Of a stretch of 64,000 bases of DNA, positions 47,154-54,567 are shown one piece after another. The DNA comes from Flavobacteriaceae bacterium (lineage in GTDB: Bacteria > Bacteroidota > Bacteroidia > Flavobacteriales > Flavobacteriaceae). Positions within the stretch are counted from its first letter, which is position 1. Every line of letters starts with the position of its first letter. The DNA lies in the NCBI GenBank assembly GCA_014075215.1, contig CP046177.1:992001-1056000 (forward strand). Reading direction: 5' to 3'. The notes beneath the pieces are model-generated. The model did not search any database and was not told the origin of the DNA. It saw nothing but the letters and a program-made list of their open reading frames with translations. The position numbers and the translations under genes were made by a program.

Positions 47154-47494
47154 ATTTCAGGACGGGTCAAATTGAGTACAGGCTGGCAGGATTATTTTTT
47201 ATGTTGCATAAAGAGAACCACGGAATTGATCATCTAAAGAAAGGATTGACAATAAACTATGAATATCATAGTACTGTTAAAGAATTATACCCTTTTGTTT
47301 TTGAAAATAAAAAAGTTAGGAAATTACTCGCGGATTTTAAAAAAAGATAAAGATTACTCCGGACAAATTCTGATGGTACGTCCCTGAAAGTCAATGAATC
47401 TATATTCTTGCATCTAAAAAGGAGCGGTCTTTATTCAAATTTTACTAATCAAAAAATAACTGTTTTTTATTGGGTATTACATCAGAAAAGACAT

Positions 47495-47655
47495 TGAACT
47501 CATTTAAACTTTTTCAATTTGCTAAAAAATTACTGTTTTCCGCTCTGTTTTTATCTTTTTTCCTTCCGTAGCGCTGCTATGCAACTCAAAAAAGCTTTCC
47601 ACATATCTAAAAACTTCTAATGTTCGCTTAAACCCAAAAAGTTTAAATGAGTTCA
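47495..47655 (-). repeat. MITE-like repeat family B, copy 3 (161 bp, inverted)
   Basis: Full-length copy with termini TGAACTCATTTAAACTTTTT on both sides, opposite in orientation to the copies at 5113 and 57847. It lies in the 422-base gap 47351-47772, which otherwise holds no gene I can support; a 19-codon minus-strand frame at 47354-47413 is too short to judge. Confidence 0.85.
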
Positions 47656-47772
47656 TTAATAAGTCATGAGAAAGCATTCATTTTTGTTCTTTTATAGTAT
47701 ACAATTTAATTATTTTAAAAGTAGCTCGTCAATTTACGTTATATTCGTAATTGGAAATTAATAAATGACCAA

Positions 47773-48729
47773 ATGAGAAGAAAGCTAAAAGACTATATGG
47801 TTATTTCTTTAAAGGGGCTTGCTATGGGAGCAGCAGATGTGGTTCCCGGTGTTTCCGGAGGAACGATTGCTTTTATTTCGGGTATTTATGAAGAATTACT
47901 GGGGGCTATTAGTGCTATCAATATCGGACTTTTTAAAACGTTGAAATCGAAGGGAATTAGTGCAGCATGGAAACAGCTTAACGGTCATTTTTTATTATCT
48001 CTTTTTCTTGGAATTTTTATCAGTATTATTTCATTGGCTAAAGTGGTAAAATGGCTGTTAGAAAATGAGCCTGTTTTGTTGTGGTCGTTCTTTTTTGGAT
48101 TGGTTCTTGCCAGTATTTTCTATGTAGGTAAGCAAATTGCCAAATGGAATTTGCAAATAATTGTAATAGGAATAGTAGGCATTATTTTGGGCTATATGGT
48201 AACCATTATTCCTCCCATAGATAGTCAGACTAATGATGTCCTTTTAATTTTTGCCGGCGCCATAGCCTCTTGTGCCATGATTTTACCCGGAATATCAGGG
48301 TCTTACATATTATTATTAATAGGGTTTTATAGCTTCATTATAGAGGCCATAGATACTATTGACTTAAAAATTCTTTTTTTATTTATGGTAGGAGTAGTAA
48401 TTGGATTAGTATCTTTTTCAAAGGTTTTAAAATGGTTGTTCTCTAAATTTCGTAATCAAATGATGGCAATTTTAACGGGTATTATGCTTGGGTCGTTGAA
48501 TAAAATATGGCCTTGGAAGATTGCGTTGTCTACTTATACTGACTCACACGGAAAAATAAAACCTCTTTTGGAAAAAAGTATTTCACCCTTTACTTTTGAT
48601 GGAGATGCTCAGTTATTATATGCTATTATACTTGCTGTTATCGGATTTAGTTTCATTGTTTTACTGGAAAAATTAGCAGTTACTAAAAAATCAAATGGTA
48701 CGGGAAAAGACGTTTTTACAAAAGCTTAA
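47773..48729 (+). CDS. DUF368 membrane protein, first of a tandem pair
   Basis: 318 aa with about eight membrane segments. The family's duplicated signature is visible: LKGLAMGAADVVPGVSGGTIAFISGIYEELL and ASCAMILPGISGSYILLLIGFY. DUF368 proteins are related to DedA-like/PopT-type lipid transporters and have been implicated in undecaprenyl-phosphate recycling in some bacteria; which applies here is not shown. The 3' end overlaps the next DUF368 gene by 35 bases. Confidence 0.9.
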   Translation: MRRKLKDYMVISLKGLAMGAADVVPGVSGGTIAFISGIYEELLGAISAINIGLFKTLKSKGISAAWKQLNGHFLLSLFLGIFISIISLAKVVKWLLENEPVLLWSFFFGLVLASIFYVGKQIAKWNLQIIVIGIVGIILGYMVTIIPPIDSQTNDVLLIFAGAIASCAMILPGISGSYILLLIGFYSFIIEAIDTIDLKILFLFMVGVVIGLVSFSKVLKWLFSKFRNQMMAILTGIMLGSLNKIWPWKIALSTYTDSHGKIKPLLEKSISPFTFDGDAQLLYAIILAVIGFSFIVLLEKLAVTKKSNGTGKDVFTKA

Positions 48730-49711
48730 TATCTTCTTAAAAGGATTAGCTATGGGAGCTGCTAACAAAGTTCCCGGCGTTTCCGGAGGAACCGTCTCTT
48801 TTGTGTTGGGTTTTTATGAAGAACTCATTTTTTCGCTTAGAAGATTTAATACAAAAGCATTTACATTACTTTTTAACGGTAAGTTTAAAAAGTTTTTAGA
48901 GTACACCAATGCTCAATTTCTTATTTTAATAATGGGAGGGAGTATGTTTAGTTACTTTAGCGTATCCTTAGTATTGGACTATTTATTGATCCATTATGAA
49001 AATTATGTCTGGAGTTGGTTTTTTGGTATGATTATAGGATCTATTTACTATATAGGAAAAGATTTTGGAGATTGGAATGTAAAAAACAGTATAGGATTAA
49101 TCATAGGTACTACTGTAGGTATAGGGATTAGTTTTTTGACTCCTGCCGGAGAGAATGATAATCTATGGTTTGTGTTCTTGTGTGGTATTGTTGGTGTCTC
49201 CGGAATGACGCTTCCCGGTTTGTCAGGGTCATTTCTTTTAATATTAGCAGGAAACTATGTACTGCTATTGGTTGATTCGGTAAATGTTTTATTTGATGTT
49301 GTTACAAACATGTTTTTCGGAGATTTTTCTGCATTCAAAGACCCATTTAAAGTGAGATATTTAAAAATTATCGCAGTTTTTACGGCTGGTTCGGCATTTG
49401 GTTTGGTTTTTATTTCACACGTTTTAGGATATGTTTTAAAAAAGTTCCACCAGATAGTGATCGCTGTAATTATTGGATTTATTACCGGTTCTTTAGGAAT
49501 CGTCTGGCCTTGGAAAGAGAAAGTATTTAAACAAGAGAATGGTCAGGTTTTGGTTGATCAAAAAGGAAATTATATGATAGAAAACTATCATCGTTATTTA
49601 CCTGATATGTCAAAAAGCGAAACGTGGATTTCCATATTTTATATATCGGTAGGAATCATACTTATTTTGGTTATAGATTATTATGGTAAAAAGAGAAAAT
49701 CAACAACATAA
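48695..49711 (+). CDS. DUF368 membrane protein, second of a tandem pair
   Basis: 338 aa, paralogous to the preceding gene: LKGLAMGAANKVPGVSGGTVSFVLGFYEELI and VSGMTLPGLSGSFLLILAGNYV. It begins inside the first gene (ATG 48695) and its own end overlaps aroE by 29 bases, so the three genes are read from one message with coupled translation. It has an extra hydrophilic loop near 205-220 (FFGDFSAFKDPFKVR). Confidence 0.9.
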   Translation: MVREKTFLQKLNIFLKGLAMGAANKVPGVSGGTVSFVLGFYEELIFSLRRFNTKAFTLLFNGKFKKFLEYTNAQFLILIMGGSMFSYFSVSLVLDYLLIHYENYVWSWFFGMIIGSIYYIGKDFGDWNVKNSIGLIIGTTVGIGISFLTPAGENDNLWFVFLCGIVGVSGMTLPGLSGSFLLILAGNYVLLLVDSVNVLFDVVTNMFFGDFSAFKDPFKVRYLKIIAVFTAGSAFGLVFISHVLGYVLKKFHQIVIAVIIGFITGSLGIVWPWKEKVFKQENGQVLVDQKGNYMIENYHRYLPDMSKSETWISIFYISVGIILILVIDYYGKKRKSTT

Positions 49712-50453
49712 AGAAGTGCTTTTTGGATTGGTAGGTAAAAATATATCATACTCTTTTTCAAAGGGATATTTTAATAAAAAACTTCAAGAATTATATTTTG
49801 AAAACTATCAATATGTAAATTTTGATATGGAAAATATTGAAGATTTTTCCGAAGTTGTAAATCGATATAAACCGTCTTTAAAAGGGATGAATGTAACCAT
49901 TCCCTATAAAGAAGCTATTATTTTATATTTGGATGAAGTAGACAAGATTGTAAGAGAAATAGGAGCTGTAAATACGATTAAGATTGATGAAAACGGAAAA
50001 TTAAAAGGGTATAATACCGATGTTATAGGTTTTGAAGCGTCTATAAAACCTTTGCTTAAAGAACATCATACGAAAGCACTTATTTTGGGAACAGGCGGAG
50101 CTTCAAAAGCAATTGCATATGTATTTAAAAAATTACATATCGAATTTAAATTTGTTTCCAGAAAACCTAAAAATGAAAGAGAGATTTCTTACCAATCTGT
50201 TAACCATAAGATACTTGAAGCGTATACGGTTCTGGTAAATTGCAGTCCGGTCGGAACATATCCCAAATTAGAAGATTGTCCTGACATCCCTTATGCATAC
50301 CTTACAGATAAACATCTCTTATATGACTTAATCTATAATCCTGAAGAGACCCTTTTTTTAGCCAAGGGGAAAGCAAAAGGATCGTCCGTTAAAAACGGAT
50401 ATGAAATGTTAGAAAAACAGGCAGAAGCATCGTGGTATATCTGGAATACTTAG
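49683..50453 (+). CDS. aroE: Shikimate dehydrogenase
   Basis: 256 aa; reduces 3-dehydroshikimate with NADPH in the aromatic pathway. Substrate-binding domain: FGLVGKNISYSFSKGYFN, SLKGMNVTIPYKEA with the catalytic Lys, and IGAVNTIKIDENGKLKGYNTDVIGF. The cofactor loop is LILGTGGASKAIAY, followed by VNCSPVGTYP and the terminal GYEMLEKQAEASWYIW. Start overlaps the DUF368 gene. Confidence 0.95.
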   Translation: MVKRENQQHKEVLFGLVGKNISYSFSKGYFNKKLQELYFENYQYVNFDMENIEDFSEVVNRYKPSLKGMNVTIPYKEAIILYLDEVDKIVREIGAVNTIKIDENGKLKGYNTDVIGFEASIKPLLKEHHTKALILGTGGASKAIAYVFKKLHIEFKFVSRKPKNEREISYQSVNHKILEAYTVLVNCSPVGTYPKLEDCPDIPYAYLTDKHLLYDLIYNPEETLFLAKGKAKGSSVKNGYEMLEKQAEASWYIWNT

Positions 50454-50477
50454 CTTTTATATAAGCTTCAAAAAATG

Positions 50478-50630
50478 CTATAACCTGATAATCATAGTAG
50501 TTTCTCTAGAGTCGTTCTTTGGCTTTTTTGTGTTTTCCAGCACACGGTGCAGGCTATCAATCACCCGAGTTTGGGCTGTAGCATGATAGAGTCCTGCAAA
50601 AAAGACAAGGATAGAGAGTATAGCTTTCAT
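50478..50630 (-). CDS. Short secreted peptide; probable remnant of a TPR-type sensor kinase
   Basis: 50 codons: signal peptide MKAILSILVFFAGLYHATAQ and then TRVIDSLHRVLENTKKPKNDSRE, closely resembling the first residues of secreted/TPR histidine kinases in flavobacteria (xIDSLxxxLxxTxNDSxR). A TATCTTTG -7 box lies about 55 bases upstream, so it may still be transcribed. Either a truncated gene end or a true small secreted peptide. Confidence 0.45.
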   Translation of the reverse strand: MKAILSILVFFAGLYHATAQTRVIDSLHRVLENTKKPKNDSRETTMIIRL

Positions 50631-51033
50631 AATCTCTTATTTTAGACATCTGTTTAGAAGATATACAGAGGATAATATATCAAAGATATATTTTTATGCT
50701 ATTTTGCAAAAAAGATGCAACTGTGAAAAGAGCAAACACTCCATAAAAATGTATTGGTTTTCAATATTTTTCCTTATTTAGTTATTTTTTAGAGAGTTTT
50801 TGTGTATTGTGTTGGTAATCAAAATTTTACATACAATAAAAATAGGAATAAACTTTTAATTATTTTCATTCAAGCAAACGATTTAAAATGACATGGGGTA
50901 ATAATTATTTCCTGAAAATACTCAAATTACGATGCACTTGCTCTGACCTATAGCTAGGTTTGATTTTTTCTTCTAGTAAGTAGTCAGTATTTTTACAGAC
51001 TAATTGATTGATTGAACTGTAAACATTGTAGAT
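50631..51033. other. Intergenic region, 403 bases
   Basis: Very AT-rich. It holds the probable promoter of the minus-strand peptide (TATCTTTG near 50684) and the unresolved upstream region of the DUF349 gene. No further gene, RNA or clear repeat is seen. Confidence 0.4.
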
Positions 51034-52959
51034 ATGTTAGAGCCAAAAGAAGAAAAAGAAGTTTTAAAATCTTCTGTAACAAAAAGTAAAGATGAAGAGA
51101 CCGTAAAGGTTTCCATAATCCATAAGAAAGTAACTGAAGCTGTTGAAGATGATACCAGTGAATCTGTTACTGATACAACCGAACAAGCCATAGATGAAGT
51201 TGAAAATAAGATTGCCGAGACTTCTGAAAAAGAAGAACCTGTAGAAAAAAAGGTTCATAAAATGGACTATGGATCTATGGATATAGATACATTAACTTTA
51301 GAATTAGAAAAGCTCATTAAAAATTTTCCGGTACAACAAATTAAAGCTCAGGTAGAGAGTATAAAGAGCACTTTTAATCAAAAATTCGGTACACTTTTGG
51401 CCGAGAGTAAAGCTGCTTTTTTAGAAGCAGGAGGAAATATCATAGATTTTCAATTTACCAGTCCGGTTAAGCAGAAATATAATACACTTTTATCCGAATA
51501 TAGAATAAAGAAAGAAGCGTCATATAAAGATTTAGAGAAAAAATTAAATGAAAATTTAGCAAAAAGATTACAAGTAATTGAAAATTTAAAATTGCTTATT
51601 GAGGAAGCAGATACCAGGACAATGTATAAGCATTTCAGAGAACTACAAGATATGTGGAGAGGTATCGGTCCGGTATCTAAAACAAAATATAATGATACGT
51701 GGAGAACATATCAACATCATGTTGAGCGTTTTTATGACTTATTGCATTTAAGTAACGATTTTAGAAATCTGGATTTTAAAAAAAATTTGGAAAAAAAATT
51801 AAAATTAATTAAAAAAGCTGAAGATTTAACTACTATTGATGATATTGGTTTTGCTTTTAAAGAACTACAAAAACTACACAAGGAGTGGAAAGAAAAAATT
51901 GGACCTGTTGCCAAAGAGGTAAGAGAGGAAGTTTGGCAAAAATTTAGCAATGCTACTAAAATTATTCATGATAAAAGACATGAACATTACAGGGAGTTAA
52001 AATCAAAATATCAGGAAATTATTACCAAAAAATTTCAGGTAATTGAAGCAATTCGTCAATATGACATATCTAAAAATGTCAATCATAAAGATTGGCAAAA
52101 GAGTATAAGAGACATTGAAGAGCTTCGAAAACAATATTTTGATGCCGGCAAATTACCCTATTCAAAAAGTGAGAAAATGTGGCAGCAGTTCAAAGCAGCA
52201 ACTAAAAAATTCAATACCGCAAAAAACGATTTTTATAAGACCGAAAAAGCTAATCAACAAGTTAATTTAAAAGAGAAATTAGCTTTGCTAGAAATAGCAG
52301 AATCTCTTAAAGATAGTGAAGATTGGGAAACAGCTACAGAGACGTTTAAAAAAATTCAATTCGATTGGAGAAATATAGGCCATGTTCCCAAGAGGTTTGT
52401 CGATGATATCTGGGAAAAATTTAAAAATGCTTGTAATCATTATTTTGACAGGCTTCACGATCAAAAGAATGTATTGAGTGATGAACAACAAGCAATTGTG
52501 GATACAAAAGTTGAATTTCTCAATACCTGTGAAAACATTAAAAAGCATACCAAAGATTCCGTTAAAGAAATCATGAGTTCTTGGAGTGCTATTGGTAGGT
52601 TACCAAGAAGTGCCAGATATCTCGAATCTAAATTTAATAAAATGATTTATGCAATTTTAGAAGATTTGGATATAGACAAAGAAGAGATTGTAATGCTGAA
52701 GTTTAAAAATATTGTGGATGGTTATATAGCTCGAAACAATTTCAAAAAATTAGATTCCGAGCGACTTTTTGTAAGAAAAAAGATTGATGAAAGTGAAAGA
52801 GAAATACAACAATTAGAAAATAATTTAAGTTTTTTCTCCAAGAACAATACAGAAGAAAATCCTTTGATAGAGAATGTGAAGAGTCGTGTGGAAGGTTATA
52901 AAAAAGATTTGGTCATTTGGAAACAGAAATTAGATTATCTGAAAAAACTTAATTATTAA
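51034..52959 (+). CDS. DUF349 repeat protein
   Basis: 641 aa, soluble and highly charged. The first 85 residues are acidic and low in complexity; the rest consists of about five DUF349 units, each with a W-(R/K)-x-IGPV or IGHVPK core and a following WxxFxxA helix (for example ELQDMWRGIGPVSKTKYNDTWRTYQ; IQFDWRNIGHVPKRFVDDIWEKFKNA). A coiled coil ends the protein. Role unknown; common in Bacteroidota next to housekeeping genes. Confidence 0.9.
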   Translation: MLEPKEEKEVLKSSVTKSKDEETVKVSIIHKKVTEAVEDDTSESVTDTTEQAIDEVENKIAETSEKEEPVEKKVHKMDYGSMDIDTLTLELEKLIKNFPVQQIKAQVESIKSTFNQKFGTLLAESKAAFLEAGGNIIDFQFTSPVKQKYNTLLSEYRIKKEASYKDLEKKLNENLAKRLQVIENLKLLIEEADTRTMYKHFRELQDMWRGIGPVSKTKYNDTWRTYQHHVERFYDLLHLSNDFRNLDFKKNLEKKLKLIKKAEDLTTIDDIGFAFKELQKLHKEWKEKIGPVAKEVREEVWQKFSNATKIIHDKRHEHYRELKSKYQEIITKKFQVIEAIRQYDISKNVNHKDWQKSIRDIEELRKQYFDAGKLPYSKSEKMWQQFKAATKKFNTAKNDFYKTEKANQQVNLKEKLALLEIAESLKDSEDWETATETFKKIQFDWRNIGHVPKRFVDDIWEKFKNACNHYFDRLHDQKNVLSDEQQAIVDTKVEFLNTCENIKKHTKDSVKEIMSSWSAIGRLPRSARYLESKFNKMIYAILEDLDIDKEEIVMLKFKNIVDGYIARNNFKKLDSERLFVRKKIDESEREIQQLENNLSFFSKNNTEENPLIENVKSRVEGYKKDLVIWKQKLDYLKKLNY

Positions 52960-53211
52960 ACCTAAATTGATTATTTTTTATCACTACTAATTGTGTTTTG
53001 ATTGAATATTAAAAGATTGAAAGATTGAAAAAATGCTTTAATGATTTCTTTATAATAACTGGGATTAGGTTTGAGATTTGCGATACTACTACTTGATTCG
53101 TTTTCTTAACTTCAATATGTTATTGCTTTTTTTGTGTTTAAAAATTGAAATGATTTTCAAAGAAGTTGAGTTCATTTTTATTACTTTTAGTAACTCATAA
53201 GAAATATACCT

Positions 53212-54039
53212 ATGGAGTTAAAACTCACAAAACCAATTGTTTTTTTTGACATTGAAACTACGGGAATTAATATAGCAACGGATAGAATAGTAGAGATTTC
53301 TATTTTAAAAATTTTTCCCGACAAAACACAGGAAAGCAAAACATGGTTGGTAAACCCCGAAATTGAAATTCCGGCTGCTGCAACAGCTATTCATGGAATT
53401 ACTAATGAAAAAGTAGTAACAGAACCCACATTTAAAGAATTCGCCGAACAAATTAATGATATGATTTCCGATTCGGACTTAGCCGGTTTTAGTTCGAATA
53501 GGTTTGATATCCCGTTATTAGCGGAAGAGTTTTTGCGGGCAGGTATTGATTTTGATATGAACCATCGTAAAGCTATAGATGTACAAGTAATTTTTCATAA
53601 AAAAGAAGAACGAACACTAAGTGCAGGGTATAAGTTCTATTGTCATAAAGAGTTAGAGAATGCACATTCATCAAAGGCCGATACCTATGCTACGTATGAA
53701 ATTCTAAAAGCACAACTGGATAAATACGATGATATCGAAAACTCCGTAGCAGCATTGAGTGAATTTTCTACTCATGGCAAGAGAGGAGATTTTGCCGGAT
53801 TTATATTGTTTAACGATGAGGATCAGGAAATATTCTCGTTTGGAAAATATAAAGGAAGAGTAATAGAAGAAGTATTGAAAGAAAATCCCGGGTATAATAG
53901 CTGGATACAGCATGCAGATTTTCCATTGTATACCAAAAAAGTTTTCAGAGAAATAAGAGAGAGGATCTCAATACGGAAAACAACGATGAGTGATGCTGAA
54001 AAATTACAAGCATTACAACAAAAATTTAACTTGAGATAA
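53212..54039 (+). CDS. DnaQ-like 3'-5' exonuclease
   Basis: 275 aa. DEDDh exonuclease fold: IVFFDIETTGINIATDRIVEI (first D/E), AIHGIT, GFSSNRFDIPLLAEEF (second D) and HSSKADTYATYEI (H/D). The C-terminal part (about 185-250) has FGKYKGRVIEEVLKENPGYNSWI, a DUF3820-like segment. Probably a proofreading-type or repair exonuclease, not the main Pol III epsilon subunit. It is followed after 16 bases by the next gene. Confidence 0.9.
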   Translation: MELKLTKPIVFFDIETTGINIATDRIVEISILKIFPDKTQESKTWLVNPEIEIPAAATAIHGITNEKVVTEPTFKEFAEQINDMISDSDLAGFSSNRFDIPLLAEEFLRAGIDFDMNHRKAIDVQVIFHKKEERTLSAGYKFYCHKELENAHSSKADTYATYEILKAQLDKYDDIENSVAALSEFSTHGKRGDFAGFILFNDEDQEIFSFGKYKGRVIEEVLKENPGYNSWIQHADFPLYTKKVFREIRERISIRKTTMSDAEKLQALQQKFNLR

Positions 54040-54055
54040 CTTTAATATACTAAGA

Positions 54056-54541
54056 ATGTACGTGCCATATAATCGTTTACCCAATAATGCGAGGATTTGG
54101 ATATACCAGTCCGAGAGAATGTTCACAGAAGAAGAAGAAGTATTTATTTCTGAAAAAGCGAAGGTATTTATTGAGCAGTGGACACGCCATGGAGAGAATC
54201 TTAAAGGGTCATTTATTATTAAGTATCAGCAGTTTTTAATACTGGCGGTGGATGAAAGTTTTGCCACTGCCTCCGGTTGTTCTATTGATGCCTCGGTGCA
54301 CTTTATACAGACATTAGAACAAAAATTGCAGCTGGATTTAATGGATAAGATGCGTATTTCGTTTAGAAATCAAGATCATATCAATGTGGTTAAAATGCCG
54401 GTATTTAAAGAATATGCAAAAACAGATAAGATTAGACGAGAAACCATTGTTTTTAATAATACGGTGACAACCAAGGAAGATTTTGAAACCAAATGGGAAG
54501 TTCCGGCTAAAGAGAGTTGGCACAACCGCTTCTTAGTTTAA
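54056..54541 (+). CDS. Conserved Bacteroidota hypothetical protein
   Basis: 161 aa, soluble, start MYVPYNRLPNNARIWIYQSER. The segment FATASGCSIDASVHFIQTLEQKL and C-terminal ESWHNRFL are characteristic of a protein family often labelled ABC transporter ATPase in databases although it has no Walker motifs. I see none here, so that label should not be used. Lies between the exonuclease and the GH3 gene, likely in one operon. Confidence 0.75.
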   Translation: MYVPYNRLPNNARIWIYQSERMFTEEEEVFISEKAKVFIEQWTRHGENLKGSFIIKYQQFLILAVDESFATASGCSIDASVHFIQTLEQKLQLDLMDKMRISFRNQDHINVVKMPVFKEYAKTDKIRRETIVFNNTVTTKEDFETKWEVPAKESWHNRFLV

Positions 54542-54567
54542 ACGAGTTTACTATTTGAAAACCTCTT

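Larger units (their letters stand above)
45861..47169 (-). mobile_element. IS3-family insertion sequence, 1309 bp, copy 1
   Basis: Begins TGTCTCGTCCTAAAATA and ends, complemented, TGACCCGTCCTGAAATA: the TG...CA ends of IS3 elements. 3-bp target duplication AAT at 45858-45860 and 47170-47172. Removal restores the TPR reading frame exactly. A copy of the same length and apparently identical sequence lies at 60622-61930 in the same orientation. Confidence 0.92.
44674..47350 (+). pseudogene. Tetratricopeptide repeat protein gene interrupted by an IS3-type element
   Basis: The 5' part (44674-45860) and 3' part (47173-47350) join to exactly 455 codons when the IS and one AAT duplicate are removed (...KHKDIMEIEYRLAGLFFML...). 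The protein is a string of about ten TPR units (for example ALTSFDFAVLIDEYFIGGYLEKAKTLEQLGCYNEAIENY), without signal peptide, of the kind widespread in flavobacteria. As it stands the protein is cut at residue 396 plus a few IS-encoded residues; a truncated product could retain most repeats. ATG 44674 is preferred to TTG 44665. Confidence 0.88.

Noticed and set aside
47354..47413. 19-codon minus-strand frame MQEYRFIDFQGRTIRICPE
   Set aside because: Too short to support without expression or conservation data.
54056..54541. ABC transporter ATPase label
   Set aside because: No Walker A, signature or Walker B motif is present; the label is a carried-over database name.
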